Source: Bacteroidota bacterium (lineage in GTDB: Bacteria > Bacteroidota > Bacteroidia > Cytophagales > Cyclobacteriaceae). Taken from it: a stretch of DNA of 64,000 nucleotides. The notes under the pieces were generated by a model, which was given only the letters and a program-made list of their open reading frames with translations, was not told the origin of the DNA and did not search any database. The stretch covers positions 62,001-126,000 of the forward strand of contig JACOSO010000026.1 of the NCBI GenBank assembly GCA_016178785.1. The letters are read 5' to 3'. This document shows positions 40,588-48,926 of the stretch, piece by piece. Position 1 is the stretch's first letter; each line of letters begins with the position of its first letter. Position numbers and translations under genes: made by a program.

Positions 40588-42252
40588 ATGACCTTATTCG
40601 AAAAACACCAGCCTGTTATCACCAAAGCCATCGAAGTTTTGCACTCACGGATTTTCTTTGCAGCCTTTCCTGAGAATCCGTCACCGGCTGTCTATGGCGA
40701 AACTGCCGATGCTGATGGACAAGCAAAATTCAAAAACCAGCTCGGTAAAAAATTTGAAGAACTGAAACAATCGGGAGCAACTACCTGGGGTGGACAAGAA
40801 GAATCGCCTTATACACAGGAGGCTCTGAAAATTTCCTATCCGCTTTTTACCGTTGATTCACTGATTGGAAATTCTAAAAAAGCATTTCACCAATGGCGCA
40901 AAGTAAGTGCACAAGATCGTGCAGGAATTTTGATGGAATCGTTAGAGCGCACAAAGAAAAGATTTTTTGAGGTCGCTTACGCAACGATGCACACCACAGG
41001 TCAGGGTTATATGATGGCATTTCAGGCTAGCGGTCCTCACGCTGCTGATCGCGCGCTCGAAGCCATAGCAGCCGGTTACGAAGAACTCAATCGTTTTCCC
41101 GGAAAAGTGATATGGGACAAGCCGATGGGCAAGTTCAACATACAATTAAATAAGGAGTGGCGGGCAGTACCGAAAGGAATTTCAGTAGTGATCGGTTGCT
41201 CTACGTTCCCGACCTGGAATTCTGTAACGGGAATTTATGGCAGTTTGATTACAGGTAACCCAGTGATTGTGAAACCACATCCGGGAGCGATTTTACCAAT
41301 CGCCATTTTTGTTGCTGAAATTCAAAATGTGCTGACTGAAAATAATCTCGATCCAAATACTTGTCAGCTTGGAGTGGATACGTTTGATAAAATGATCACG
41401 AAAGAACTGGCAGAGCATCCCGATGTAAAGCTCATTGACTACACGGGCAACTCAGCGTTTGGTTCTTATCTCGAAGCATTGCCCGGAAAAACTGTCTTCA
41501 CTGAAAAAACCGGAGTTAATTCCGTGATCCTTGATTCAGTTGAAGATGTCGACAAAGCTGCAGCCAACTTAGCTTTTTCTGTGAATTTATACAGCGGACA
41601 AATGTGCACTGCTCCTCAAAACTTGTACATCCCTGCCGATGGAATTAATTCTCCTGCAGGAAAAATTTCGTTTGATGACTTCGCTCAAAAGTTTGCTGCA
41701 CAAATCACGGGGCTGGTTGACAACCCAAAAGCAGGACCATTTGTGCTGGGTGCTATTCAAAATAAAAAAACCAACGAAAGAATTGCTGAAGCCGAAAAGC
41801 TTCCGGGTAAAGTGATCCTCAAATCACGCACATTGGAAAATCCGCAATTCAAAAATGCACGCACTGCAACTCCGGTAGTAGTTGAAATTGATTCAAGTAA
41901 AAAAGAAATCTACAGCAAAGAACTTTTCGGACCGATTGCTTTGCTGATCAAAACAAAAAACACCAACGAGTCTATCGCACTTGCACAAGAGATGGCAATG
42001 AAGCATGGCGCGATTTCGTGCGCAGCTTACACTACCGATGCATCGGTTCATGAAAAAATTGCCGATGAAATGGCGCTAGCGGCAACTCCGGTTTCGTTCA
42101 ATCTCACTGGAGGAATTTACATGAACCAAAATGCAGCCTTTTCAGATTTTCATGTAACAGGCGGCAACCCGGCAGGCAACGCATCTTTTACCAATCCCGA
42201 ATATGTGACGAAAAGATTTACGTGGGTGGGACATCGGGAGCCGGTGAAGTAA
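40588..42252 (+). CDS. paaN: PaaN-type phenylacetate-pathway aldehyde dehydrogenase
   Basis: A 554-residue, cytoplasmic member of the aldehyde-dehydrogenase superfamily. The N-terminal 'FAAFPENPSPAVYGE' and 'TWGGQEESPYTQEALKI', together with the length, are typical of PaaN rather than general ALDHs. The cofactor site is 'GNPVIVKPHPGAILP', the catalytic Cys lies in 'YSGQMCTAPQNLY', and 'VFTEKTGVNS' supplies the equivalent of the Glu motif. In phenylacetate catabolism it would oxidise the ring-opened semialdehyde. No other paa genes are in the window, so the rest of the pathway would have to lie elsewhere. Confidence 0.9.
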   Translation: MTLFEKHQPVITKAIEVLHSRIFFAAFPENPSPAVYGETADADGQAKFKNQLGKKFEELKQSGATTWGGQEESPYTQEALKISYPLFTVDSLIGNSKKAFHQWRKVSAQDRAGILMESLERTKKRFFEVAYATMHTTGQGYMMAFQASGPHAADRALEAIAAGYEELNRFPGKVIWDKPMGKFNIQLNKEWRAVPKGISVVIGCSTFPTWNSVTGIYGSLITGNPVIVKPHPGAILPIAIFVAEIQNVLTENNLDPNTCQLGVDTFDKMITKELAEHPDVKLIDYTGNSAFGSYLEALPGKTVFTEKTGVNSVILDSVEDVDKAAANLAFSVNLYSGQMCTAPQNLYIPADGINSPAGKISFDDFAQKFAAQITGLVDNPKAGPFVLGAIQNKKTNERIAEAEKLPGKVILKSRTLENPQFKNARTATPVVVEIDSSKKEIYSKELFGPIALLIKTKNTNESIALAQEMAMKHGAISCAAYTTDASVHEKIADEMALAATPVSFNLTGGIYMNQNAAFSDFHVTGGNPAGNASFTNPEYVTKRFTWVGHREPVK

Positions 42253-42278
42253 ATATTCAAAAACAGGACTATTACAAA

Positions 42279-42557
42279 ATGTTTCCGACTGTTCCATTCA
42301 TTTACTTTCTCATATGCGGAATTTCAGGCTTAGTTCCATGGTACAAAATGCTAAGCATAATGGAGAGTAAAAGTCGAGAAGTAAATTATTATTGGATTAA
42401 TCCTCGGCAATTTATTGAGTTCAATAAGTTAATAAGAGAAGAGGGAGATTTGAAAGAAAAGAAAAAGTACATAGCGATTTTTGTGGATTCAAATTGCTTT
42501 GATTCCAATTTACTAAGTAGGAATGATTTTACTATTAGGATTAACTATGTAAAATGA
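42279..42557 (+). CDS. Small membrane protein upstream of the caspase-like gene
   Basis: I start this 92-residue protein at ATG 42279; a longer frame opens inside paaN but the segment before 'MFPTVPF' is unlikely to be coding. It has one hydrophobic segment (about 5-25, 'IYFLICGISGLVPWY') followed by a charged cytoplasmic part ('INPRQFIEFNKLIREEGDLK'). This resembles small Bacteroidota membrane proteins of unknown role. The C-terminal end ('SNCFDSNLLSRNDFTIRI') looks less conserved. It is noticeably AT-richer than paaN. The caspase-like gene starts 45 bp downstream on the same strand, so the two may form one unit. Confidence 0.5.
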   Translation: MFPTVPFIYFLICGISGLVPWYKMLSIMESKSREVNYYWINPRQFIEFNKLIREEGDLKEKKKYIAIFVDSNCFDSNLLSRNDFTIRINYVK

Positions 42558-42602
42558 AAATGCAGTACTGATCGGGTATAGCAACCAGTTTAGCATTGAC
42601 AT

Positions 42603-43409
42603 ATGATTTTAGAAAAGGAGAACGTCTATTTTAATAGAATTTTCATAATTCAATCTTTGCCAGATGGTGATAAACGAACGGGAGATGAAATTGAATTAAA
42701 AATAAAGTACATATCCTTTAAAGAAAGTAGCATAACGGTTGAATTAATAGACGTAGATTCTCGAAGTTCTTTTTTCAATGAATTAAAGAAAATCAGGGAA
42801 CTGATACCAAACGGAATCCTTCCATTTATTCATTTTGAAATACATGGAAATGAACATGGCCTTGTTTTATCAAACAATGAACTTCTAGAATGGAATGATC
42901 TAAAAGAGCCTCTTAGAGATTTGAATAAACGAACCAAGAATAATTTGTTTATCTCTCTAGCAACATGTTATGGAGGCTATTTATTAAGGATATATAAGCC
43001 ATGGGAAGCATGTCCTTTTTATGGGTACATCGGACCGATTGGCATCGCCTTTGATAATGATCTTGAAGCTAGTTATAGCGCATTTTTTGAAACCCTTTTG
43101 CTAACCAATGATTTCGCCAATGCAACAGAAAAACTTCAAGAAACTGTTGAGGGTAATTCAAAATTATATATTTCTATGAACTGCTCTCAATATTTCAATA
43201 ACCTCGTTGCTCAGTACAAGGAAGAAAATAAAAACCCGAGAATACAGAATGAAAGAGTAAAGCAAATCGTTAAAAATCTTAAAAAGGAATACTCCAATCG
43301 AGGGGTAAGTAATAAAAAAATTAAAAGAGAAGCAGATCGATTTTTTTTAACCAACAAAGAAGATGAAGAAATTGAAAAAATGAGCAAAATATTCTTTCAT
43401 AAAGAATGA
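42603..43409 (+). CDS. Caspase-like protein with His/Cys dyad
   Basis: A 268-residue protein, probably cytoplasmic. 'FIHFEIHGNEHGLVL' (77-89) and 'NLFISLATCYGGYLL' (114-128) match the two catalytic blocks of clan CD caspase-like folds, in which a His-Gly after a strand and a Cys after the next strand form the dyad; here His81 and Cys122. Beta strands precede each, as expected. The last 60 residues are highly charged helices with many Lys and Glu. Overall similarity to named families (metacaspase, CHAT, separase) is too low to assign. In bacteria such proteases often act in defence or programmed death. AT-rich codon use and the location beside mobile-element debris suggest transfer. Confidence 0.55.
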   Translation: MILEKENVYFNRIFIIQSLPDGDKRTGDEIELKIKYISFKESSITVELIDVDSRSSFFNELKKIRELIPNGILPFIHFEIHGNEHGLVLSNNELLEWNDLKEPLRDLNKRTKNNLFISLATCYGGYLLRIYKPWEACPFYGYIGPIGIAFDNDLEASYSAFFETLLLTNDFANATEKLQETVEGNSKLYISMNCSQYFNNLVAQYKEENKNPRIQNERVKQIVKNLKKEYSNRGVSNKKIKREADRFFLTNKEDEEIEKMSKIFFHKE

Positions 43410-43423
43410 AATTACTCCCCCCT

Positions 43424-43479
43424 GGCCTAGGTTCGTGTCCTCAGGAACCCAGGCCAAGGTTCGTGTCCTCACGAACCTT
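43424..43479. repeat. Two tandem REP-like hairpins with TCCT loops
   Basis: 43424-43455 forms a 14-bp imperfect stem (12 of 14 pairs) around a TCCT loop. 43456-43479 forms a perfect 10-bp stem, AAGGTTCGTG/CACGAACCTT, around the same loop. The two share GGTTCGTGTCCTCA, so they are sister copies. REP palindromes accompany RAYT transposases, and a RAYT remnant follows 20 bp later, which supports a REP origin. Confidence 0.7.
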
Positions 43480-43505
43480 GCTCGTAAAAATTTCTAATTA
43501 TTGAT

Positions 43506-43754
43506 GTGTTTTCGTTTGTTATCATGCCCAATCATATTCATCTGATCTGGCGGATCAACGAAATGAATGGTGAGGAATCTCCGCATGCTTCCTTCTTAAA
43601 ATTCACAGCGCATGAGTTTAAGAAAATGTTGATTGCACAGGGCGAAGAAAAAGCACCATCCGCTCATGCTTTTGGAATAATTCAAAATGAAAATTTTGAA
43701 CCCGAAAATCTGTTGACATCTCCATCTTCGTATATTCGGTCTGTAAAGATTTAG
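43506..43754 (+). pseudogene. Remnant of a REP-associated tyrosine transposase (Y1/IS200-like)
   Basis: The 82-codon open frame contains 'FVIMPNHIHLIWRI', the HUH motif of IS200/RAYT transposases, and 'SFLKFTAHEFKKM'. The usual preceding 50 or so residues are missing, and the frame loses similarity and stops at 43752-43754 before the catalytic Tyr would be expected. It is therefore a truncated fragment, not a working transposase. The two upstream hairpins are probably its substrate REP sequences. Confidence 0.7.
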
Positions 43755-43757
43755 CAA

Positions 43758-44951
43758 TTGAAGAACTCAGACCATGAACGTGAAAGGCTTCGGATACTTG
43801 AAATGTATTCGATTGTAGACACTCCCCCAGAAGAAGAATATGACAACATCGCGCAAATCGCTTCCGAGATCAGCCATTCGCCCATGGCGCAGATCAATAT
43901 TATTGACGCCACAAAGCAATACTCCAAGTCCAGCTTAGGTATTCCCAGAAATGTGCTGCCCCGAGAGTTTGCGTTTTGTAATCACACAGTTCAGAATCCT
44001 TTTGCAATGACCATCGTGCCCGACATGCGGTTAGACGAAAGGTTTCAAAACCATCCGGGAGTAGTGGGCGAACCTTACATTCAATTTTATACAGGTGTGC
44101 CATTAACTACGGCAGAAGGTTTTGCGTTGGGATCGCTCTGCGTGATGGACATCCACCCCAAAGAATTGAACAGCTCCCAATTGGAAACATTGAGAGCACT
44201 TGCAGCTCAGGTTGTTGTCAATCTTGAATTGAGGCGCAACAACTTGATTTTAAAAGAACGTCAGCAAGAACTTAAGTCCAAGTATGATGAGCTCGAACAA
44301 TTTGCGTTTGTGGTATCACATGATTTGAAATCGCCTTTAAATAATATCATCGCGCTGGCGAAGATGCTCAAGCAGGAGTATGGAAAACAACTTGACACAT
44401 CGGGGCTTGAACTCGTGGAGTATCTCAACTCTTCTTCGGGCAGGCTCAAAAGTTTGATTGAAGGCATTTTGGAATTCTACAGGGGAGATCAAATCCTCGC
44501 CAATCACAAAGAAGAGATTGAATTGAATAAATTTCTACACGACATTTCTAAATTGAATAATCCGTTGAATGATGTGCAATTCAAATACCCCGAAGAGCCT
44601 GTTCGTTTAAGAGTAAACAAAGTTGTGCTGGAGCAAATATTTCTGAATTTATTCGTGAATGCGATCAAGTATAACGACAAAGAAAAAACAATCATTTCTG
44701 TTTCATGCACCCAGGATGATCAGCTCTATTACTTTACTGTTCAAGACAATGGCATTGGAATAGACGAAGCTCACCTTCTGGACATATTCAGGCTATTTAC
44801 CAATCTTAATAAGAAAGACAAGCATGGAAATTTGGGCACCGGCATTGGGCTTTCAACAGTGAAGAAATTGGTGGAAAAATCCGGGGGAAACATTCGTGTA
44901 TCATCAAAGCCGGGTATTGGTACTTCATTTTTATTTTCGATTAAGAAGTAG
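43758..44951 (+). CDS. GAF-domain sensor histidine kinase
   Basis: A 397-residue soluble kinase. I keep the TTG start at 43758, because the 'HERERLRILEMYSIVDTPPE' segment it includes is conserved in Bacteroidota GAF kinases; an ATG 15 codons later would cut it. A GAF domain (about 20-165; 'AFCNHTV', 'FYTGVPLTTAEG') is followed by HisKA with the phospho-accepting His in 'FVVSHDLKSPLNN' (about 188) and a HATPase with 'NLFVNAIKYND' and 'GTGIGLSTVKKLV'. It would sense a small ligand or redox cue in the cytoplasm. No response regulator lies nearby. Confidence 0.9.
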   Translation: MKNSDHERERLRILEMYSIVDTPPEEEYDNIAQIASEISHSPMAQINIIDATKQYSKSSLGIPRNVLPREFAFCNHTVQNPFAMTIVPDMRLDERFQNHPGVVGEPYIQFYTGVPLTTAEGFALGSLCVMDIHPKELNSSQLETLRALAAQVVVNLELRRNNLILKERQQELKSKYDELEQFAFVVSHDLKSPLNNIIALAKMLKQEYGKQLDTSGLELVEYLNSSSGRLKSLIEGILEFYRGDQILANHKEEIELNKFLHDISKLNNPLNDVQFKYPEEPVRLRVNKVVLEQIFLNLFVNAIKYNDKEKTIISVSCTQDDQLYYFTVQDNGIGIDEAHLLDIFRLFTNLNKKDKHGNLGTGIGLSTVKKLVEKSGGNIRVSSKPGIGTSFLFSIKK

Positions 44952-45010
44952 GGCTTGTTATCTTAGAGTTTGGAACCACTAACCGAACCTAAATAAAAAA
45001 TAAAATATCT

Positions 45011-45385
45011 ATGACACTGACCGCTCAAGTATCAATCATCGAAAATGAAAAAAGACTGATAGATGCACAAAGAAATAGTGACGTTCATGCGTTGGATCAA
45101 TTACTTCATGACGATTTGCTATTCACTATTCCTAACGGGCAAATTATCACCAAACAAATTGACCTCGAAAGTCATCGCAACGGCACTATGGTTGTCGACT
45201 CGAACACTCCCAGCGAACAGGTAATCAAACTAATTGGAGATACAGCTGTTGTTACAACTATTGTTGAATTAAAAGGCAAATTCAATACGCAACCTATTAA
45301 CGGGAAGTTCCGCTACATTCGGGTGTGGAGACAATTCAATGATGGATGGAAAATGATTGCAGGTAGTGCCGTGCAAATTGTGTAA
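45011..45385 (+). CDS. NTF2-like (DUF4440/SnoaL-type) protein
   Basis: A 124-residue single-domain protein of the NTF2-like fold: 'EKRLIDAQRNSDVHALDQLL' is the opening helix, and 'FRYIRVWRQFNDGWKMIAGS' is the closing beta-sheet signature of DUF4440. No signal peptide. Members range from polyketide-cyclase-like enzymes to ligand binders, so no substrate can be given. It stands alone between the GAF kinase and the oxidoreductase on the other strand. Confidence 0.88.
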   Translation: MTLTAQVSIIENEKRLIDAQRNSDVHALDQLLHDDLLFTIPNGQIITKQIDLESHRNGTMVVDSNTPSEQVIKLIGDTAVVTTIVELKGKFNTQPINGKFRYIRVWRQFNDGWKMIAGSAVQIV

Positions 45386-45467
45386 GGCTTTTATTCTAAT
45401 GATCAATCATCTACAAGTTTGACTCTACCTTAAATTGGTGAAGCTCTGCGTCTCTCCTTCTTTGATT

Positions 45468-46814
45468 CTAAATATACTTTGTTACACCGGGCACAGCAAT
45501 GGGATAGTTTCCATCTGCATCAGGTGAAGTAGGTGTAGCGGCACTCCAGTCGTATACTTTCGGTTGTAAGTCAAGACCTGAGTTGATGGCTTTATCCCAC
45601 TCAATGATTTGTCCGCTGTAAGTAGCCATGCGACCAAGTATGGAGGTCATAGTGCTTTTGGCTCCGTTCTCTGCATCTGCAAATTTGTATTGGCCTTTAG
45701 CAATAGATTCAAACAATTCATCGTGTTCTGTTTGATAAGGCTCATTCTCGGTTTTCTTGTCGAATTGATAGAGCGCATTTCCTCTGGCATCGGTAATTTT
45801 TGCTCTGCCACAATGAATTTTTCCTTTCGTTCCGATAAGCAACTCATCTACTCTGCTCATCGTGCCAGGGATGTGCCGGCACTGACTGTTGAGAATACTT
45901 CCATCTGCATATTCAAACTCCACATAGTGATGATCAAATATTTCACCATTGTCTTTTCCTTTACGCACCTGACGTCCGCCCATGCCCTGAGCTTTTACAG
46001 GATAGCCACCCTTGAACCAATTTACTACATCCAAATTGTGAATGTGTTGCTCAGTAATATGATCTCCGCAAAGCCAAACAAAATAATACCAGTTGCGCAT
46101 CTGGTACTCCATTTCCGTTTGACCTTCTTTACGCGCGCGCACCCACACGCCATCGTTATTCCACCAAGCTTGTGCCGAAGTAATGTCACCAATCATGTCC
46201 TTGCGCTTAAATAACTCTCGGTAAGAATTTTGATAGTGCCGTTGAAGGCCAACCACTACATTCAACTTTTTTTGTTTAGCAGCAGCAGCACTCGTCAATA
46301 CTTTTTGGATACCTACCGGATCTGTGGCCACTGGTTTTTCCATGAACACATGTTTGTTCTGATTGATAGCCTCTTCAAAATGAATAGGGCGAAATCCAGG
46401 AGGCGTAGTCAGAATTACTACATCAGCTAATGCAATTGCTTTTTTATATCCGTCAAAGCCGGTGAACTTATTTGATTCAGGAACCTCTATTCTGTTTTTC
46501 AAATTTCCCGATTTACCGGTGATGTCAGATAAATCGTCAGCTGTCAATGCATTGTAACAATTGTCGAGATTATCGCGAAAGGCATCACACATCGCCACCA
46601 ACTTTACGTTTTGCCTGGTGCTTAGTGCTTGCGCAGCCGCACCAGTGCCGCGACCACCACAACCAATCAGCGCTACCTTAATAGTATCATCAACGCTCGA
46701 AAAATAATTTGCATTCGCCAGCAGCGGAGCTGCCACAAAACTACCTGCAAGCAAACCGGATTGCTTTACGAACTCTCTGCGCGATGAGGGATTATTGTGA
46801 GATTTGCTTTTCAT
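45468..46814 (-). CDS. Gfo/Idh/MocA-family oxidoreductase with Tat signal
   Basis: A 448-residue protein. A twin-arginine signal opens it ('SSRREFVKQSGLLAGSFVAA'). The NAD(P)-binding Rossmann start is 'KVALIGCGGRGTGAAAQAL', followed by 'PPGFRPIHFEEAINQNKHVF' and the signature 'MEKPVATDP' with its catalytic Lys. The C-terminal half ('YVEFEYADGSI', 'HDELFESIA') is the usual alpha/beta substrate domain. Family members oxidise or rearrange sugars. Export by Tat as a folded cofactor enzyme fits a periplasmic sugar-modifying role. Substrate unknown. Confidence 0.92.
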   Translation of the reverse strand: MKSKSHNNPSSRREFVKQSGLLAGSFVAAPLLANANYFSSVDDTIKVALIGCGGRGTGAAAQALSTRQNVKLVAMCDAFRDNLDNCYNALTADDLSDITGKSGNLKNRIEVPESNKFTGFDGYKKAIALADVVILTTPPGFRPIHFEEAINQNKHVFMEKPVATDPVGIQKVLTSAAAAKQKKLNVVVGLQRHYQNSYRELFKRKDMIGDITSAQAWWNNDGVWVRARKEGQTEMEYQMRNWYYFVWLCGDHITEQHIHNLDVVNWFKGGYPVKAQGMGGRQVRKGKDNGEIFDHHYVEFEYADGSILNSQCRHIPGTMSRVDELLIGTKGKIHCGRAKITDARGNALYQFDKKTENEPYQTEHDELFESIAKGQYKFADAENGAKSTMTSILGRMATYSGQIIEWDKAINSGLDLQPKVYDWSAATPTSPDADGNYPIAVPGVTKYI

Positions 46815-46887
46815 GATTTAGAATATTTTGTCTTGTAAATTATGGAAAAAATAAGAATGAAAGGAATCAAAATTCCATGAAGTGAAT

Positions 46888-47862
46888 TTACTTTCCTAAA
46901 TACTTTTTATAAAAATCATTTGCTTCTTCCACGGAAGGTTGATTCAAAGGTCGAACAACCCGAAAACCAACGGATGAAGCTTCGGTAAGCCACCATTTAC
47001 TTTTCGGTATCTGGGGATCACGTTTATTCCACGAAGGATCAGATTTGATCCGATTTGCAATTCGCAAGTGCTCAGCATCATCCGAATAGCCGCCACCTTT
47101 CAAAACCTTAGGGAAACGAGCAGCTACTACTGGTATAGTTGGGTCAGTAGTTTTATCTGCAAGCTTTTCAAGCATTTTTTCATCGTAATGATCGAGCGTC
47201 CATTCACTTACATTGCCCAGCATATCGTACAGTCCCCAGGCGTTGGGAAGTTTTTGACCTGACTTGTGAAATTTATTTTCGCCATTATCCGCAAACCAGG
47301 CATACTTTCCCAATTCAGAAATATCATTTCCAAAATAATAAGTCGTGGTATTTCCCGCATGGCACGCATATTCCCACTCAGCTTCTGTGGGCAATCGATA
47401 AAAAATTCCGGTCTTGTTATACAGCCATCTGCAAAACATGAGCGCGGCATGTTGCGATAAACTATTGACGGGGTAGCCGCCCTCCTTGCCCATGCCCAAA
47501 CTAAAATCAATGTACTGCGGACTCGGACGAGTAACTGCATCAACAGCATTATTTTGGCTGACACTTTCGTCTTTATAAAAAACATCAAATTCATCGCGGC
47601 TCACCTCATAAGCACCCATCCAAAATGCAGAGATGTTAATTTGTTTTTGTGGTCCTTCATCCTGCTTCCTATTTTTATCTTTATTGTTACTTCCCATTAG
47701 AAAGGTTCCAGCCGGAATAGGCATCATCTTAAAACGAATAGAAGAACCCGGAACGGTTTGTTCATAGGCGCTAAAATTGTCATTTGAATTTTGCGCAAAA
47801 AGAAAAACAGAACATTCTGCGATGCAGATCGAGAGAAATATTTTTTTAAAATTGATTTTCAT
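46888..47862 (-). CDS. Formylglycine-generating-enzyme-like (SUMF1) protein
   Basis: I start at 47862 ('MKINFKKIF'), which gives a signal peptide ending 'LFAQ'; the frame opens ten codons earlier but without sense. The mature part is a C-type-lectin-like SUMF1 domain: 'PAGTFLMGSNNKD', 'GAYEVSRDEFDVF', 'YPVNSLSQHAALMFCRWL', 'RLPTEAEWEYACHAG', 'GNVSEWTLDHY' and 'GFRVVRP'. True formylglycine generators need a pair of cysteines near the end; I do not see that pair clearly, so it may be a non-catalytic family member such as the GldJ/GldK type. It overlaps apbE by 16 bp. Confidence 0.85.
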   Translation of the reverse strand: MKINFKKIFLSICIAECSVFLFAQNSNDNFSAYEQTVPGSSIRFKMMPIPAGTFLMGSNNKDKNRKQDEGPQKQINISAFWMGAYEVSRDEFDVFYKDESVSQNNAVDAVTRPSPQYIDFSLGMGKEGGYPVNSLSQHAALMFCRWLYNKTGIFYRLPTEAEWEYACHAGNTTTYYFGNDISELGKYAWFADNGENKFHKSGQKLPNAWGLYDMLGNVSEWTLDHYDEKMLEKLADKTTDPTIPVVAARFPKVLKGGGYSDDAEHLRIANRIKSDPSWNKRDPQIPKSKWWLTEASSVGFRVVRPLNQPSVEEANDFYKKYLGK

Positions 47863-48883
47863 GGGGGTGTTGAGACTTCCAAAAATGCTCAAAATTTTTT
47901 GAGTAATGAAAAAACATTTTTTCGTTTTTCACTTCCACGATAAGCACAGCGGCATTCATACTTTGAACAAGCCTCTTAGCTTTGTTAATAGACAAAATAC
48001 TACAGGCTTTGGTAAGCCAATCCGCTATTGTCCCGTCAGCAGCAATGACAGTTACATTGCGCTGCGATATAATGCCATATCCTGTCGATGGATTGATAAT
48101 GTGCGAATATTTTTTGCCATTGTGCACCATGTACTGATACACATCTCCCGAAGTGGTGACTGCCTGATTGGCTATATTCAAATGATTAGGCAAGAATTGG
48201 TCCTCACTTTCGGGAACATTGATGGCAACGGTCCATCCGTCTGTATTCGGAGGCATGCCAATGCAAACAATATCTCCACTCACATCGACAAGGGCATTTT
48301 CGATATTTTGCTTTTTTATAAAGTTGATCGCTTGCTGAGCAATATAACCTTGAGCAATTCCGCCCAAATCCAACTGCATTCCCTTCTGTGGCAAGGTAGC
48401 AGTGTATTTTACCGTATCTATCAAAATTTTATTGAAACCGGTAAGTAGTAATTTTTCTTTTATCTGAGTATGATCAGGAAATTCTTTTCCTTTTCTGGCT
48501 TTGCGCCATAATTTCGTCAGTGGGCCAAGTGTGATGTCAAATGTGCCGCTGCTTTTTTCATAGGCGTCTTTGGATCGCATCAAAATTTCAAAAAGGGCTG
48601 GCGAACACTTGAATGCCGTATTTGTTCCAGCGCTCGCACACAATCTATTGAGCTCACTATTACCAACGTAGTCGCTGAAAATGTATATTAATGAATCGAC
48701 CAACTGGAAACATTGACCAGCGATGTGGATGGCCTTTGCGGAATCTTCGCTATATAAAATAATGGTAAATGGAGACCCCATTTTATTTGTTGTGAAACTG
48801 TATCTTTTGAGTTGAGCTTGGCTTATCGCGGAATAGAGAACAAAAATTGTTAAAAAATAAAAGCGTGGTAGGCAGATATTCAT
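47846..48883 (-). CDS. apbE: ApbE-type FAD:protein FMN transferase
   Basis: A 345-residue protein with a signal peptide ending 'ISQAQ', so periplasmic. ApbE landmarks are 'FTTNKMGSPFTIILY', 'SGTFDITLGPLTKLWR', 'GMQLDLGGIAQGYIAQQAI', 'ALVDVSGDIVCIG' and 'YSHIINPSTGYG', including the metal-binding Asp/Thr region 'ADGTIADWLTKA'. ApbE transfers FMN from FAD to a Thr in target flavoproteins such as RnfG/NqrB/NqrC or fumarate reductase-like enzymes. No such target is encoded beside it. It is translationally coupled to the SUMF1-like gene. Confidence 0.92.
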   Translation of the reverse strand: MNICLPRFYFLTIFVLYSAISQAQLKRYSFTTNKMGSPFTIILYSEDSAKAIHIAGQCFQLVDSLIYIFSDYVGNSELNRLCASAGTNTAFKCSPALFEILMRSKDAYEKSSGTFDITLGPLTKLWRKARKGKEFPDHTQIKEKLLLTGFNKILIDTVKYTATLPQKGMQLDLGGIAQGYIAQQAINFIKKQNIENALVDVSGDIVCIGMPPNTDGWTVAINVPESEDQFLPNHLNIANQAVTTSGDVYQYMVHNGKKYSHIINPSTGYGIISQRNVTVIAADGTIADWLTKACSILSINKAKRLVQSMNAAVLIVEVKNEKMFFHYSKNFEHFWKSQHPHENQF

Positions 48884-48926
48884 TATAATTGAGTTGCCCT
48901 AAATTTAAAGCTTAAAGCAATACACT

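Noticed and set aside
43424-43479. Tandem hairpins as a CRISPR repeat or a terminator
   Set aside because: Only two copies, adjoining, without spacers; no T run after the stems. A REP pair fits better.
43506-43754. Working IS200-type transposase
   Set aside because: Only the HUH strand and a short following part remain; the N-terminus and catalytic Tyr region are missing.
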